From: Coix lacryma-jobi var. lacryma-jobi | Lineage: Eukaryota > Streptophyta > Magnoliopsida > Poales > Poaceae | Reading direction: 5' to 3' | Assembly: GCA_009763385.1 (NCBI GenBank) | Contig: VDCT01000287.1 | Span: 98,306-162,305 of the forward strand | Length of the DNA: 64,000 nucleotides | Shown: positions 10,305 to 21,299 of the stretch, in pieces | How the letters are laid out: every line of letters begins with the position of its first letter | How positions within the stretch are numbered: position 1 is the stretch's first letter | The notes under the pieces: generated by a model | What the model saw: the letters and a program-made list of their open reading frames with translations, nothing else | What the model was told of the DNA's origin: nothing | Database searches by the model: none | Made by a program: the position numbers and the translations under genes

Positions 10305-10646
10305 GGGGTGTTCGTTTTCTGATAAAATAATTTAGTTTGTCACGTCAGATATTGTAGTACTAATTTAATCTATTAAAAATAAACTAATTATAAAACTAAT
10401 TATACCATCATATGCTAATTAACAAAATAGAATGTATTAAGACAGATTAAGCTATCATTAGCAAATGTTTACTGTAGCACCATATTATCAAATTATGAAC
10501 TAATTAAGTTTAATAAATTCATCTCATGAATTAGCCTTTGTCTGATAAATTAGTTTATTAATTACTTTATTTTGGTAGAATAAATTAGGGTCGCAAAATC
10601 TGATGTGACAGTGCTAAAATTTTTGCTAGGAAAAACAAACAGCCCC
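10305..10646. mobile_element. Foldback MITE related to the one at 4755
   Basis: 342 bp. The left end GGGGTGTTCGTTTTCTGA pairs with the right end AAAAACAAACAGCCCC. The interior is the inverted-order counterpart of the 4755-5097 element (for example GCTATCATTAGCAAATGTTT and ACTGTAGCACCATATTATCA). The TTA duplication seen at the other copy is not preserved here. Confidence 0.7.
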
Positions 10647-10660
10647 ACGTGTTCAATGAA

Positions 10661-10965
10661 GGGCCTGTTTGGGAGAGCTGTGCTCCCTGATTCTCCAGCT
10701 GTGCTCGCAAATTCTCTGGTGAAATATTTTTGTGGCTGAAAGTAGATTCTCTTCGGTTCTTTAGACTAAACTCTCAAAATCAGGATAGAAAATCAGTTCA
10801 CAGAATCAAATGAGGCTACTTTTTCAGCTCTCAACCTCGTAGTTCATTTCAAAGAATCACTTCACAGAATCAGCAAAGAATCACTTCTCGCGAAAAAATA
10901 CATTTGACAGTCCAAGAGTGATTCTGGCTGAGAATCCGCTCCGTGGAGCTCTGACAAACGGCTCC
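10661..10965. mobile_element. Foldback MITE with GGGCCTGTTTGG end
   Basis: About 305 bp. The left end GGGCCTGTTTGGGAGAGCTG pairs with the right end GAGCTCTGACAAACGGCTCC. AGAATCA-type words repeat inside. The general design matches the 51636-52320 element, but the interiors differ. Confidence 0.6.
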
Positions 10966-11267
10966 GAACACTTTTAAGGAGCATAGAGACCTAGAGGGCC
11001 TCTACGACCAGCAAAACTCTCGTAGGTAAAATTTTTATTATTATATGTGCAACTCTAAAAGAAATAAAAAAAACAAAACTCCAAATGATGAAAATAAAAC
11101 AAAAGGCAAAAAAAAAAAAACTTTCAGAGAGCGTGGAGGCCTCTACGGCCGTCAAAACTCCCCCAGGTATAGTTTTTACAAGGTTGGTTGGCGCGCTTCG
11201 CCGCGCCTGCTATGGGTACGATTGACAAAGTCTCTACGAAAAACTTGATCGGCCTAAACAGTACAAA

Positions 11268-11870
11268 TGTGTTTAGTTTTTGGAAACCTATGCTATAAAA
11301 ACTAGTCTAATGTGCAAAGCATAGAAACTCTAATCAAGATCACAAGATTTTAATTCGATGGTTAGATGAGAAGGTGAGTCATTTTAGCACTTATAAACCC
11401 CTTACTGTGTCCATGTCTGTTTTGATTAGGATGAGATGAGTGGAGGAGTTTAAGTGCTAAAATAACCCACCATCAGATTAGATTCTTGTGGTCTTGATTA
11501 GAGTTTCTATATTTTGCACAGAAGGCTGGTTTTCATAGCATATATTCCCTTAGTTTTTACCCTATAAATTTTCCACAATGTTTTGACCTTGCCTAGAGTA
11601 TTAAATATAGACTAAAAAATGACTAATTACATAAATTCGAAATAATTTACGAGATGACTAATTTTTAAACCTAATAAATTCATGTTTTGATAATATATAG
11701 TGTTATATTAAACATTTGATAATTAGTAATAATTAGACTTATAAATTCGCCACACGAATTATTCTTCCCTTATGCAATTAGTTTTGTTAATAGTATTTCA
11801 TACTCTAAATTAGTGTTAAAACACCTGATATGACATCCCAAAACTTTTAACTTCGAACTAAACAATCTCT
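11268..11870. repeat. Decayed grass MITE carrying an inserted MITE
   Basis: The outer repeat begins GTGTTTAGTTTTT and ends CTTCGAACTAAACAATC, with the usual interior (TAGACTAAAAAATGACTAAT). It is split by the Mutator-type element at 11282-11549. Confidence 0.65.
11282..11549. mobile_element. Mutator-type MITE with long terminal arms
   Basis: 268 bp, flanked by an exact 9-bp direct repeat TTAGTTTTT (11273-11281, 11550-11558). The arms pair over about 105 bp with scattered mismatches: GGAAACCTATGCTATAAAAA at the left against GGGAATATATGCTATGAAAA (complement of the right end), and later AGAAACTCTAATCAAGA in both. The long arms, 9-bp duplication and lack of coding sequence fit a MULE-derived MITE. 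Confidence 0.85.
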
Positions 11871-13690
11871 AAATATATCAGTCACTATACCGGTATGCGA
11901 CCTGTTCAAAAAGCTATTTACATGAACGCACGCAAGTATTGAGAGGGCGTCGTCCCACAATTAGAGTTTGTATTATTAGACGCGCTATCATCGCACCGGT
12001 TTTTAATAGAAAAGGATGCATTCAAAAATCTTAAAAAGAAAAGAAAATAAAAAATAGAAAAAGTAAAAGAAAAGGAAAAGGAAAAAAAGAAGAAAAAAAA
12101 GAAGCTACAGTAACACAGCCCGCGGGAGGGCGCCCATCCTCCCGCGGGTATAGATTAGAATATTATAACCATGGTACTAATATGCTATTACAAAAAATAT
12201 TGGTATTTTTATAATTATAAACTTAACCAAACTTAGATAATAAATCAAATATATTGTTGCGTTTGAAACATCATGTCTTGTCTTGGCTGCAGGTACTCTG
12301 CAACAACAGCGAATGTTTGTACCGCGAATAGCGTAGGAGCCTGTGAGAGCTACGGAGTATACCGTTGTTGCAAGAATATAGCTGCCGAACATAACGCATG
12401 CTTTTCCAAGAACGGTGGTATGATTTCGGATTCAGCAAAACTGGGACTGAAACAAGACTTGGCACTTCGCAGAATCAGCAGATCCCTGTTCGCTGTTGTC
12501 CTCGTGCTCGTGGCACTCCGTATTGACCATTGACCGAAAATGCAGCAGTGCATCATCCCGATTCGACGAACCGACACGACGTGCCATGCCAACAATGCTG
12601 AGGAGCAGGGCCAGGCCTGCGGGCGTTGGATGCCGCGCACATTCCCGAAGTCCCGCGGCGACCCACGACGACCACGACCGCGGCGAGGTTCAAGTTCAAT
12701 GAACCAAGCGCGTCCGCTCCTTTTTTCCCTCGAATCTCCGATCCCTGGCGACCCAACAACCACCACCGCGGCCGCCACCCGATGCGATGCGATGCGATGC
12801 GGGGCGACACGACGCAGCGCTCCTCGCCGTCCGTTTCCGGCGCGCGACACCTGTTCGCCTTCGCCCTTCTGCTAGTGCCGCCTATTCTAGCTCGGCACCG
12901 TACTGCAACTACTGCTCCACTTGAAACCGCCGGCCTAGATACCGTCCTTTCTTTTTTTTTTTTTTTTGCCACAAGGCGATGCCTGATGGGGGTGGGGTTC
13001 GGCGCCGTACGGGAAGCGCGGGGCCCGCCAGGCGGCAGGTCGCGATGCTGTGTGCGGTGTGGCACGAGGAATGCGTTCCGATTGTAAAATGGGCACGGAT
13101 GGGTAGTTTGGACTCATGCACCTCGTCACCCCGTGACATGCTGGTCCCACATGTCACGGACTGAGATGGCGGTACGGGAGCCACGCCGGGCCCATTTCTG
13201 TGTCTGCTCGCTTCTCACTGCTGCACAGCAACCGTGGGCGGCTGCAGCTGCAGGACTCGTGTATGGAGAGGAGAACTGTTGCAGCAGCAGCCGCCGCTGT
13301 TGCTGGTTGCTGCCGCAGCAATCACAGGAGACGAGCAGCAGCACTGCAGCAGGCTCTGCTCCCCCACCCACACTGCGCCACTGCGGGGGCTCACGTGCCG
13401 CAGCCCCGCAGCCGCCCTGCCCCGCGTGCGCCACACCCACCGGTACCTCTTCAGCGTACGCGAGGGTCGTCACGCGAACAGCGGCTCCTCCTTCCTGGAC
13501 CTGGTCCGTGCACCACCGCAGAATGTCTTGAACAGCGCAGTCCAGCACTCTCTCCCAGCCCACCAGCACCGCGCCTACGGAGGGCCGCGTGGCCCTCGCT
13601 TGGCCTCCGCGACCACGCCGCTGGGCGCGAGGGCCCACGGCGCCACCACCTAGTACACTCCCGGCTCATAAAAAAGGCGGTTGACGCGCA
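11871..13690. other. Intergenic DNA rising in GC toward the PCO gene
   Basis: AT-rich to about 12250, then increasingly GC-rich with low-complexity words (GATGC repeated near 12780-12800, a T-run at 12951-12967). Several open frames exist on both strands, none with a recognisable domain. This may include the distal promoter of the cysteine oxidase gene. Confidence 0.4.
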
Positions 13691-13699
13691 TCAACAGAA

Positions 13700-15491
13700 A
13701 CTGCTTAGCGAGAGTAATGACTCGTTTCGGTCCTGGGCATCCGTAGCCCCTCCTCCTCCTCCTCCTCCCCCCCAGCCACAGTAAGCCCCTGCTGCCCTTG
13801 CCTCCCCGACGCGCCCCTCATGATGGCGAGGAGGCGCTGCTGATGCCTCGCGGCGTCGGATCGAACGCGGCCGCCACGACACCCAGCCGCGTGCGGTGGC
13901 GCTCGCCGATCCCTACGCGCCCAATCCGCCGACGCTGCTCCTCGGATCCTCCCCGAGAGATTCGGGCCTCGTCTCGTCTCGTGCTGCCTAGGTGAGGTGC
14001 TGGCCTTCGAGGTGCGGGGGCGGGATCTGCCTCGCTTTGCGTTCTTCCCAAGTGCCCTGCCCATACTCCAGCAGCGGTCCAGTCGACTCCCCAGACCCCA
14101 GGTGCCGACCCCCACAAGGTAGCGAGCGCGCGCGCGTCGCCTCAACCCCTTTGTATGCGCTGACGCTAACCCTATCTAGGAGACGGCGTAGCGGGCACGC
14201 CGGCCAAGAAAGGACGGCGGCCTGCAGGGAGAGAGAGGGCCCGTGTCAGGCAGCAGCCATTGGCATTGGCCTCCCCTGTTCCTCTCCTTGACGTGCCCTT
14301 AGATTTGCAGATTATTCGACAAGGGATTGGGTTTTGGAATTAGAGTATTAGACTAACGAAGGATGAATCATTTGTATGAATAACGTGATAAAATCCTTTG
14401 AAATTTTGACAGCTTCTTTTTATCCTTACACTCAAACATCATTTGATGCTTAGGTCTGAAAGCATTGTGCTACAGTTTGGCCAGTTATTATAATCAATAA
14501 TCAATAATACAGTCTTGAAGTGTCCAACACACATGGATTGAGATGGATACATGGGTATCCAAACAACCCGGAATGTGTATAACCATGGGAAGCCACCATT
14601 GGTGTGTGGTCGCTTTGGTCTAATGCAATCCTGCTGGTATGTCTGATGTAGTGAACTAGTGATGCTTGATACTTTGATTAAATGCCAGCCATGCATGCCA
14701 CAATAATCTTTGTAATGGTGTCTGATCCGATATGGAAGTGATCCAATAACACATTTCATTTATTTTTCTACATGAGATCTTTTATTTTCCCCTCATGTAT
14801 TGTTGTTTGAGATATCAGTAGTTTTGTGTATTGGTATAGTTTATGTGTTTACAATCTATAATATAATGATTATGTTTTTTTTTTTTTTGACTGGAGGACT
14901 TGGATTAGCATTTTGCATATCTGACCATCTGCTAGGGTAAATGTGCTCGATGGCTTTAGCTTTTCAGTAAGTCCTCCCAAAATGGGAGGATGGCATCAAA
15001 TTGTAGAACAAGCAAATCTCTGTGTCATCTACTCTTGATTATGTTTTTTAATGCATAGCAGCTTCTACTAAGAGTGAATCACATCATAATTTAGTAACTC
15101 ACCTGATCTTGACATGTGGTTGTTATGTTTTTACAGTGTACTTGATCTTCATCCAAGTTAATACAAAATCTGCATTTGTTATACTATTACCAAACTACAC
15201 TTCATATGATTTATACATATCAATCAATCATTTATTAAATATAGTGATATCCATACAGCCATACAGGTTTTCCTTTGTTTTCTTCATTGTCTTTGCTCTG
15301 ATGGGACTCTTCTTGAAAATCTCATGGAATGCACTCTTGTTGCTTTCGTAGGTGCAACGATAGGCAACCAGTGTCCAACAACACGTTTGTGGATCAATTG
15401 ACCTGTGTTTCAGTCTTTCAATTGAGGATTAAAGTAGAGTTTTAAGAAGCTTGACAGTTGGCATCATCTCAAGAATACATTGAAGTGCAAG
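13700..15491 (+). promoter_or_regulatory. Promoter, leader and 5'-UTR intron of the PCO gene (inferred)
   Basis: A GC-rich island (13700-14290) is followed by about 1 kb of T-rich intron-like DNA, and the coding start is at 15492. Candidate donors occur in the island (for example ACAAG/GTAGCG near 14117). A candidate acceptor, TTTCGTAG/GTGCAA, lies near 15352. The frame is closed by a TAG at 15435, so translation cannot start earlier than 15492. That the leader is spliced is inference. Confidence 0.5.
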
Positions 15492-18231
15492 ATGCCAAAA
15501 ATAAAGAATCTCTCTGATGCATGTAAAGTGTCATTTTCTCCGGAAGGCCCAATATCTGAAGAGGCGCTCGAGAGAGTCCGTGCACTGTTAGGTGAGTCAA
15601 ATTTGTTTATCTTCTCGAATAGTTAGTATCTTTTGCCAGTTTTTCATAGTGAACTTGAAATGTTTATTCTGAAATGACATTCTCATTAAATTGAAAGTAA
15701 ACTTGCTTGTGACCATGATGTCTTTTTTTGCTGGTGCTTTGTTTTTATTGCTACAATTCTTGATCTTACCTTTTATATGTACTGCATAAACATTGCCGTT
15801 TTCCTGTTTTAGATCAACAGCTTCTCAGTTGCTAGTGTCAATTGGTTTAATTAGTTAGTTTGTTTAGGGGTCTGAATATGAATTTCATGGTGAAGTTCCG
15901 ACCCACTGTGAATAACTGATAACAGAATTGAACTAAAACTGAGTGCTGCCAGCTTTAGGTACGGGGAATTGGGTTCATAGTTTTGAATGTGTCTCTACAA
16001 ACAGACAGCTGAGTTTTTGCAAAAATGTGGTGCTGGTGTTAATCTTTTGATGGGCTTATTTATCTTTTCTGCTGTAAATAAATCTGTATACTCATTACTA
16101 TATGTTTATTTGATATATGATAGCAACAGGAGGATTCACTACAGCTGAATTCGCTTCAAAAGGAAGCGATATATTAGTCTATTGATTTCTTTAAGGTGTT
16201 TTGCTTGCACGTATGACAAAAAAAATTGTGTTCTGGCACTGCTCCTCTGGACTTTATTTCGGTTCCAACATTGAAACTGTTTGGTTCTGTGAGATAAGAG
16301 CATCGGCAGACTTAAAATATGACCCCTGTTTGTTTTTGCAGATGCGATAAGACCTCTAGATGTCGGTCTAGATAATGAAGCACAAATTGCACGCAGTTGG
16401 AATAGTGCTACACGTCCATCAAATGGGAGGCGAGGACGTAATGGGGCTAACCAGTTTGCGGCTCCAATCAAATATTTGCACATTCATGAATGTGAAAGTT
16501 TCTCTGTAAGATCCCTTATTCATTCATTATTTCATTTTTTGTGTGGTTTTCAGGAGGAAAGATAAAAGTGGTTTCTCTGTGGTGCTCACTGCTTTCATGA
16601 TTTACTAAATTTATATATGATTTTGCAGATGGGTATATTTTGTATGCCACCTTCTTCAGTTATTCCACTTCATAACCATCCTGGAATGACTGTACTTAGC
16701 AAGCTTCTTTATGGAAGACTGCATGCTGAATCTTATGACTGGGTTGACCTACCTGATCATCCAATTGATCAATTACAAAGTGAGTTCCGATATTTGAATC
16801 GGTTCCTTTCCTCTGCATGTCATTGTCTATCATGGTATTATTAGCATCTCATTGTTGGGGCGGTGAAAACACATAAAATGCAGTTTGAAGGTGATTCATT
16901 TGTTCCTAAATTCAAAGGAACTTAACTATCTCTTGTTTCTTGCACTTCTATTGTGTTCATTGATTCGTTTTGCTGAGTGGATGACATAGTGATCCAAGGA
17001 TGTGTCATGTGCCTCCCCAAGTGGAACAATGTTACAAACTTATAGCTTGTAGCCCTAAATTTATAGATGCTAAGCACTGTCCAGTACTTACCTAAATCAT
17101 AAAAATAAAAATAGGTTAATAAAAACTTGACCAACCTAGGAGGAATTAGGTGTTGTAAAGAAGAATTAGGTACCCAAATTTGAGCCAATAAGGATTCAGG
17201 TCCTACAGACTCACATCACTACCTATCATCCTAGTAGGCCTAGGCTATAGCTTGCTATGGAATGTCTTTTGGGTATTTCCAGTATTCGCCTTGGTTCTAT
17301 TTGATCTGCGATCACTAAGAATCTTCTGATTTGCAAAAAAAAACTGTATCATTAATCAAAACCTAGTCTGGTGACTGTTCATTTGCACAATTGCACTCTG
17401 CCAATGTTCTGTCACTAAGAATGCTCTGATTTGCGAAAAAAACTATTTATTTCATCAAATCTTGGAATGGTGATCGTTCATTTGCACCCTACCACCACCT
17501 CATTTTACTCAACACTTTCTTGTTGTTACTGGCAACTTTGAGTCTGTACTTTGGTTAGGCTGGTCAATGGTATGAGCTAATTTAGTGCTCTGAGTTTAGA
17601 GCTAAACAAGTAAAGGTACATTCCACATGGTAGATATGTTTTATTTTTTTTTTCTGTTGTATGGAAATGCTGTATTTTCTGTCATTTGCTTAATTAGTGC
17701 TGGATGAGCTAGATATATGGTTATTTATCACCTATTTATGTTTCTGTATTTATTATAAAGATATTATTCTGTACCTACTTTTGTTCCATGATGCCTTAAC
17801 ATTGGAATTGCAGCAAGGCCAGCCAAACTTGTTAAAGATTGTGAAATGACTGCTCCAGAGACGACTATTCTTTACCCGAATGCAGGTGGTAACATCCACA
17901 CTTTCAGAGCCATCACACCCTGTGCTCTCTTCGACGTCCTTTCTCCACCATACTCCGCTGAGGATGGGCGGCATTGTTCATACTTCCGAAAGTCTCAAAT
18001 GAATCAACCACCTGGTATGTGGAGATCTTCAAATGTAAGGTTTAAACTTACAGTTATGTTTCTACCGAGCTTTCTAACTTCTTTGGTTAAAATTTTGGAC
18101 TACCAGTTGTTTTTCCTGCTGAGATAGATAGCTCACAAGTAATTTGGTTGGAGGAGTTGGAGGACCATCAGCCCCCAGAAGGCTTTGTTGTCGCGAGAGG
18201 TCTGTATAAAGGCCCTGTAATAAGGAGGTAA
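15492..18231 (+). CDS. PCO: Plant cysteine oxidase (ADO/PCO family)
   Basis: Five coding exons: 15492-15591, 16342-16505, 16629-16779, 17814-18014 and 18107-18231. All introns are GT-AG and all joins keep frame, giving 246 aa. The enzyme uses O2 to oxidise N-terminal cysteine to the sulfinic acid, which marks targets such as group VII ERF factors for the Arg/N-degron pathway; it is the plant oxygen sensor and acts in cytosol and nucleus. Visible core: IKYLHIHECESFS, then MPPSSVIPLHNHPGMTVLSK with H103 and H105, and GGNIH with H167, the three-histidine iron site. PPYSAEDGRHCSYF contains C193 and nearby tyrosines (Y185, Y195). The C-terminus ends RGLYKGPVIRR. The short N-terminus and overall layout are closest to the PCO4/5-type group. 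No broken motif is seen, so the copy looks functional. Confidence 0.95.
17310..17488 (+). repeat. Tandem duplication inside PCO intron 3
   Basis: Two diverged copies of about 75-80 bp, about 100 bp apart. Each starts CACTAAGAAT(c/g)(t/c)TCTGATTTGC, has an A-run, and ends GTTCATTTGCAC. Confidence 0.65.
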
Positions 18232-18660
18232 TTTGCTTTGGAGAACTGAATCCACCAAACTGCAACAAACTGCAAATCAGCTGAAAGACAATGCAGGCTT
18301 CTAGTGTCTATTGCAGAGTTATACAGTAACGCAAGCATCATCAGGTCATGTAATGTGCAGCCTGCGGTTTACTTTGTGCATGTCAAAGTGATCTGTGATA
18401 ATTTAACAGCAGTTTTACGGAACAAGAATGGATGTTCTTGGTTTGGCTGTCATTTTAATTGTGTCCCACTGTTGGAGTATCTCTGACCTAGTTATGGAGC
18501 CCTTATCAGATTAAGACCGTGAAGCACATACTTTTGAGCATAGTCTAGCATAGCTAATTTGTCATGTACTAGGGAGATCAATGGACAAGCTTTTCCATTT
18601 GGTGATTTCAGAAAGAATTTGGTGTGGGGGTTTTATTTTGTCCGTGTGTAATAGCAGCAT
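18232..18660 (+). other. 3' untranslated region of the PCO gene (inferred)
   Basis: Follows the TAA at 18229-18231. The small frame at 18304-18486 has no recognisable domain and is most likely UTR. Confidence 0.45.
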
Positions 18661-18789
18661 TATTATTTTTGGGGAAAGTCTGTAAATTACGGTGGGACGA
18701 ACCGGGAACAATTCTCTACACATTATCTCCATGTTTCATTTGCGTCCGTTCACGGCACTGTAGTTGAACATGTTGCTCGTTGCCTTCTA

Positions 18790-19105
18790 TCCGTAAATTT
18801 TTTTTTCATCATCAAATGTTTAGACCCATGGAGTACTAAACGTAGACTAAAAAATAACTAATTATACAGATTGTGTATAAATTACAAGACGATTTTTGAA
18901 GCCTAATAAGTTTTTGTTTTGACAATGTTATGCTATAGTAAATATGTGCTAATGATGAATTAATTAGTTTTAATAAATTTGTCTCACGGTTTTCAAGTGA
19001 AATATATGATTTGTTTTTTATTAGTTTATTTTTAATAGATTAAATAAGTGCCGGAACATTTGATTTTACACGCAAAAACTTTTCACATCCCAACTAAACA
19101 AAGCA
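18790..19105. repeat. Decayed grass MITE
   Basis: Carries CGTAGACTAAAAAATAACTA, GACAATGTTATGCTATAGTA, TAATGATGAATTAATTAG and ends with ATCCCAACTAAACAAAGC. Same family as the copy starting 25 bp downstream. Confidence 0.65.
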
Positions 19106-19130
19106 AGGTCATCGGTCATCCTAAAACTTT

Positions 19131-19460
19131 AGTTTTGTTTAGTTTTCACCGAAAAGCTTTTTACTTATTATATCATGTTTGGACATATAGTATTAAATGT
19201 AAACTAAAAAATAATTAATTATACATATCGCGATAACTTTATGAGACGATTTTTTTAAACCTAATTAGTTTATAATTTGACAATGTTGTGCTGCAATAAA
19301 TATATACTAATGATGAATTAATTAGTATTAATAAATTTATCTCACGGTTTCTAGATAGAATATATATTTTATTTTTTTATTAGTTTATTTTTAACAAACT
19401 AAATTAATATCGGAACATACAATGTGACACCTAAAAACTTTTAATCGACTGAACTTCTGT
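19131..19460. repeat. Decayed grass MITE, second adjacent copy
   Basis: Starts near AGTTTTGTTTAGTTTTCACC and carries GTAAACTAAAAAATAATTAA and ATGATGAATTAATTAG. The two copies lie head to tail in the same orientation. Confidence 0.6.
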
Positions 19461-19469
19461 GTTGACACC

Positions 19470-21299
19470 TAAAAACTATTTTTTTTATTTTAAGTTTAAC
19501 TAAAATCATATAAACCAAATATATTTTTATAATATGCAGTACCTATTTAGAGTCTTGAGTCATAAATGTTGACATTTTTTCCATTAACTTAATCAAATTT
19601 GCGTAAGGAACTTGATTCTGATTCAAAAATACTTAAGATCATGCTAGCTTTCCATCCACACACACAGGTGACACAGCCCAAACAGAACTGCGACAGTAGT
19701 CTGGTGGACATTTTGCGAGCTAAACTCTTGACAAGTTGTCTCACTCTCACCCAAATAAACTATAAAAACAACTAAGGTATCTACTTTTGCTGTGTGCCTA
19801 ACCACATGGAAAACTTACACTTGCCCGGTGCCTACCTCCGCCGGATTCTATCCCAAGGCGGCAAGGCCTGAACTGCACCGCAGACCGCACCCAGGAACAT
19901 ACGTATCTACTTTTGCTTCGAGAAAGATCTGAGAAAGTTTGAATTCCAAATCAAAATTATAGATTTTGTTTTAATGGACGCGCTCAGTGATTTCAGAATC
20001 TGCATCTGACTGGGGAACAAAAGCAAAGTGTCGAAACTTTATGGGAGAAAGAAAAACACATCAGATTGTTTTGAAGCGTATGAATAGTTGCCCGTACACT
20101 GGAAAACCTTCAAAAAGAGTTCAGGGGTAAGGAATTTGAAAGCAATGCAGTGTAGCACTTATTTTTAAAGTTTCAGGGCTGAGCTCCGAATCTTTCAGTA
20201 TACAATCAAAAGACAAGTTCAGACCACACACCTTACAGCCTGAAAAAGAACAGACCAGGAACTTGATCAACTACACAAAAGACCTAAAACAAGGACCACC
20301 TCCAGCTCCAGAACCACTTAAGCTGCCAACTCCATCAGTATAGCACTTGCTCACACAATAAGATGTTTACAGAGCACAAGAAAATATCTGTCAGGCGACA
20401 ACTAAAAAGGCCCAGGGGTGTTCCAGTTAAACAGCACTACAATGCATTCGGTAGTTGAGCCTCAATCCAGTAGTCATTTCAGTGCGCGAAATCAGACTGA
20501 ACAAGACTGGTGGGTAGCACTTGGCCACTTTGGTAAACAGATGTGCACCACACCCAGATAAATCAAGATGTACTACACTTACTCGCTCTGTGTTCCAAGT
20601 GTTGAGGTCATTTGTCAATTCATAAGATTGTTCTGCTCATCCCATGGTAACCCTTTCTGGAGAACCTCTAAAGCTATTTACACTTGGAATGTAACTGGTT
20701 CTGCTATATAATCTTCCATCTCGATGCCAGCAAATAAAATTACTAGATACGCAATATGCTGAATAACTTACTCTCAGACACAACTGATTACACACAAAAT
20801 ATGGCACTAGATACAGTTCTATGATTCTATCAAGCACAAGGACTGACATATCCAGGTGATACAGTTATGGATACAAAATGAATCAGGAATGGAAGCCTAA
20901 TCTGTTTTGATATTTTATTGTTTTTGATGCATTACATTTTGCAATAACTTAAGTTTTCTTTTTGGTATGAAGTACTATTACATGATTTCACTATGGACAG
21001 TAAGGAAGAAAGCTGAAGTCATCCTGTATGAATAGAAGATTTACACCAAACCTAAACCACCACCTACCACTACCAGATTACCAAGAGAAACATACTGACC
21101 ATAGTCCAGCAAACATGGCATGTGAATTCCAATTGCCAACATGGTAAGTGATAACCAGCTGCTGCATCAAAGTTATGACATCTGTAAAAAGAGGAGGCAT
21201 ATCTGGGGAGCTCGTTGAGTGCCGGTGAAGTATATGACCCTGATAGCTTTCAAGGCATCAACACCGTGAATGGATAAATACTGGTTTTACAAGAAGATG
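19470..21299. other. 3' flank and UTR of the DUF688 gene; no other gene
   Basis: The part near the minus-strand stop codon (21300) has ordinary UTR-like composition down to about 20130. Short open frames here lack any recognisable domain. Confidence 0.4.

Noticed and set aside
12273..12533. Cysteine-rich 86-codon frame with a hydrophobic end
   Set aside because: No signal peptide at the right end and no recognisable cysteine spacing; the region is also open in other frames.
13126..13638. Minus-strand 170-codon frame upstream of the PCO gene
   Set aside because: GC-rich DNA open in most frames; no domain; lies in the likely promoter region.
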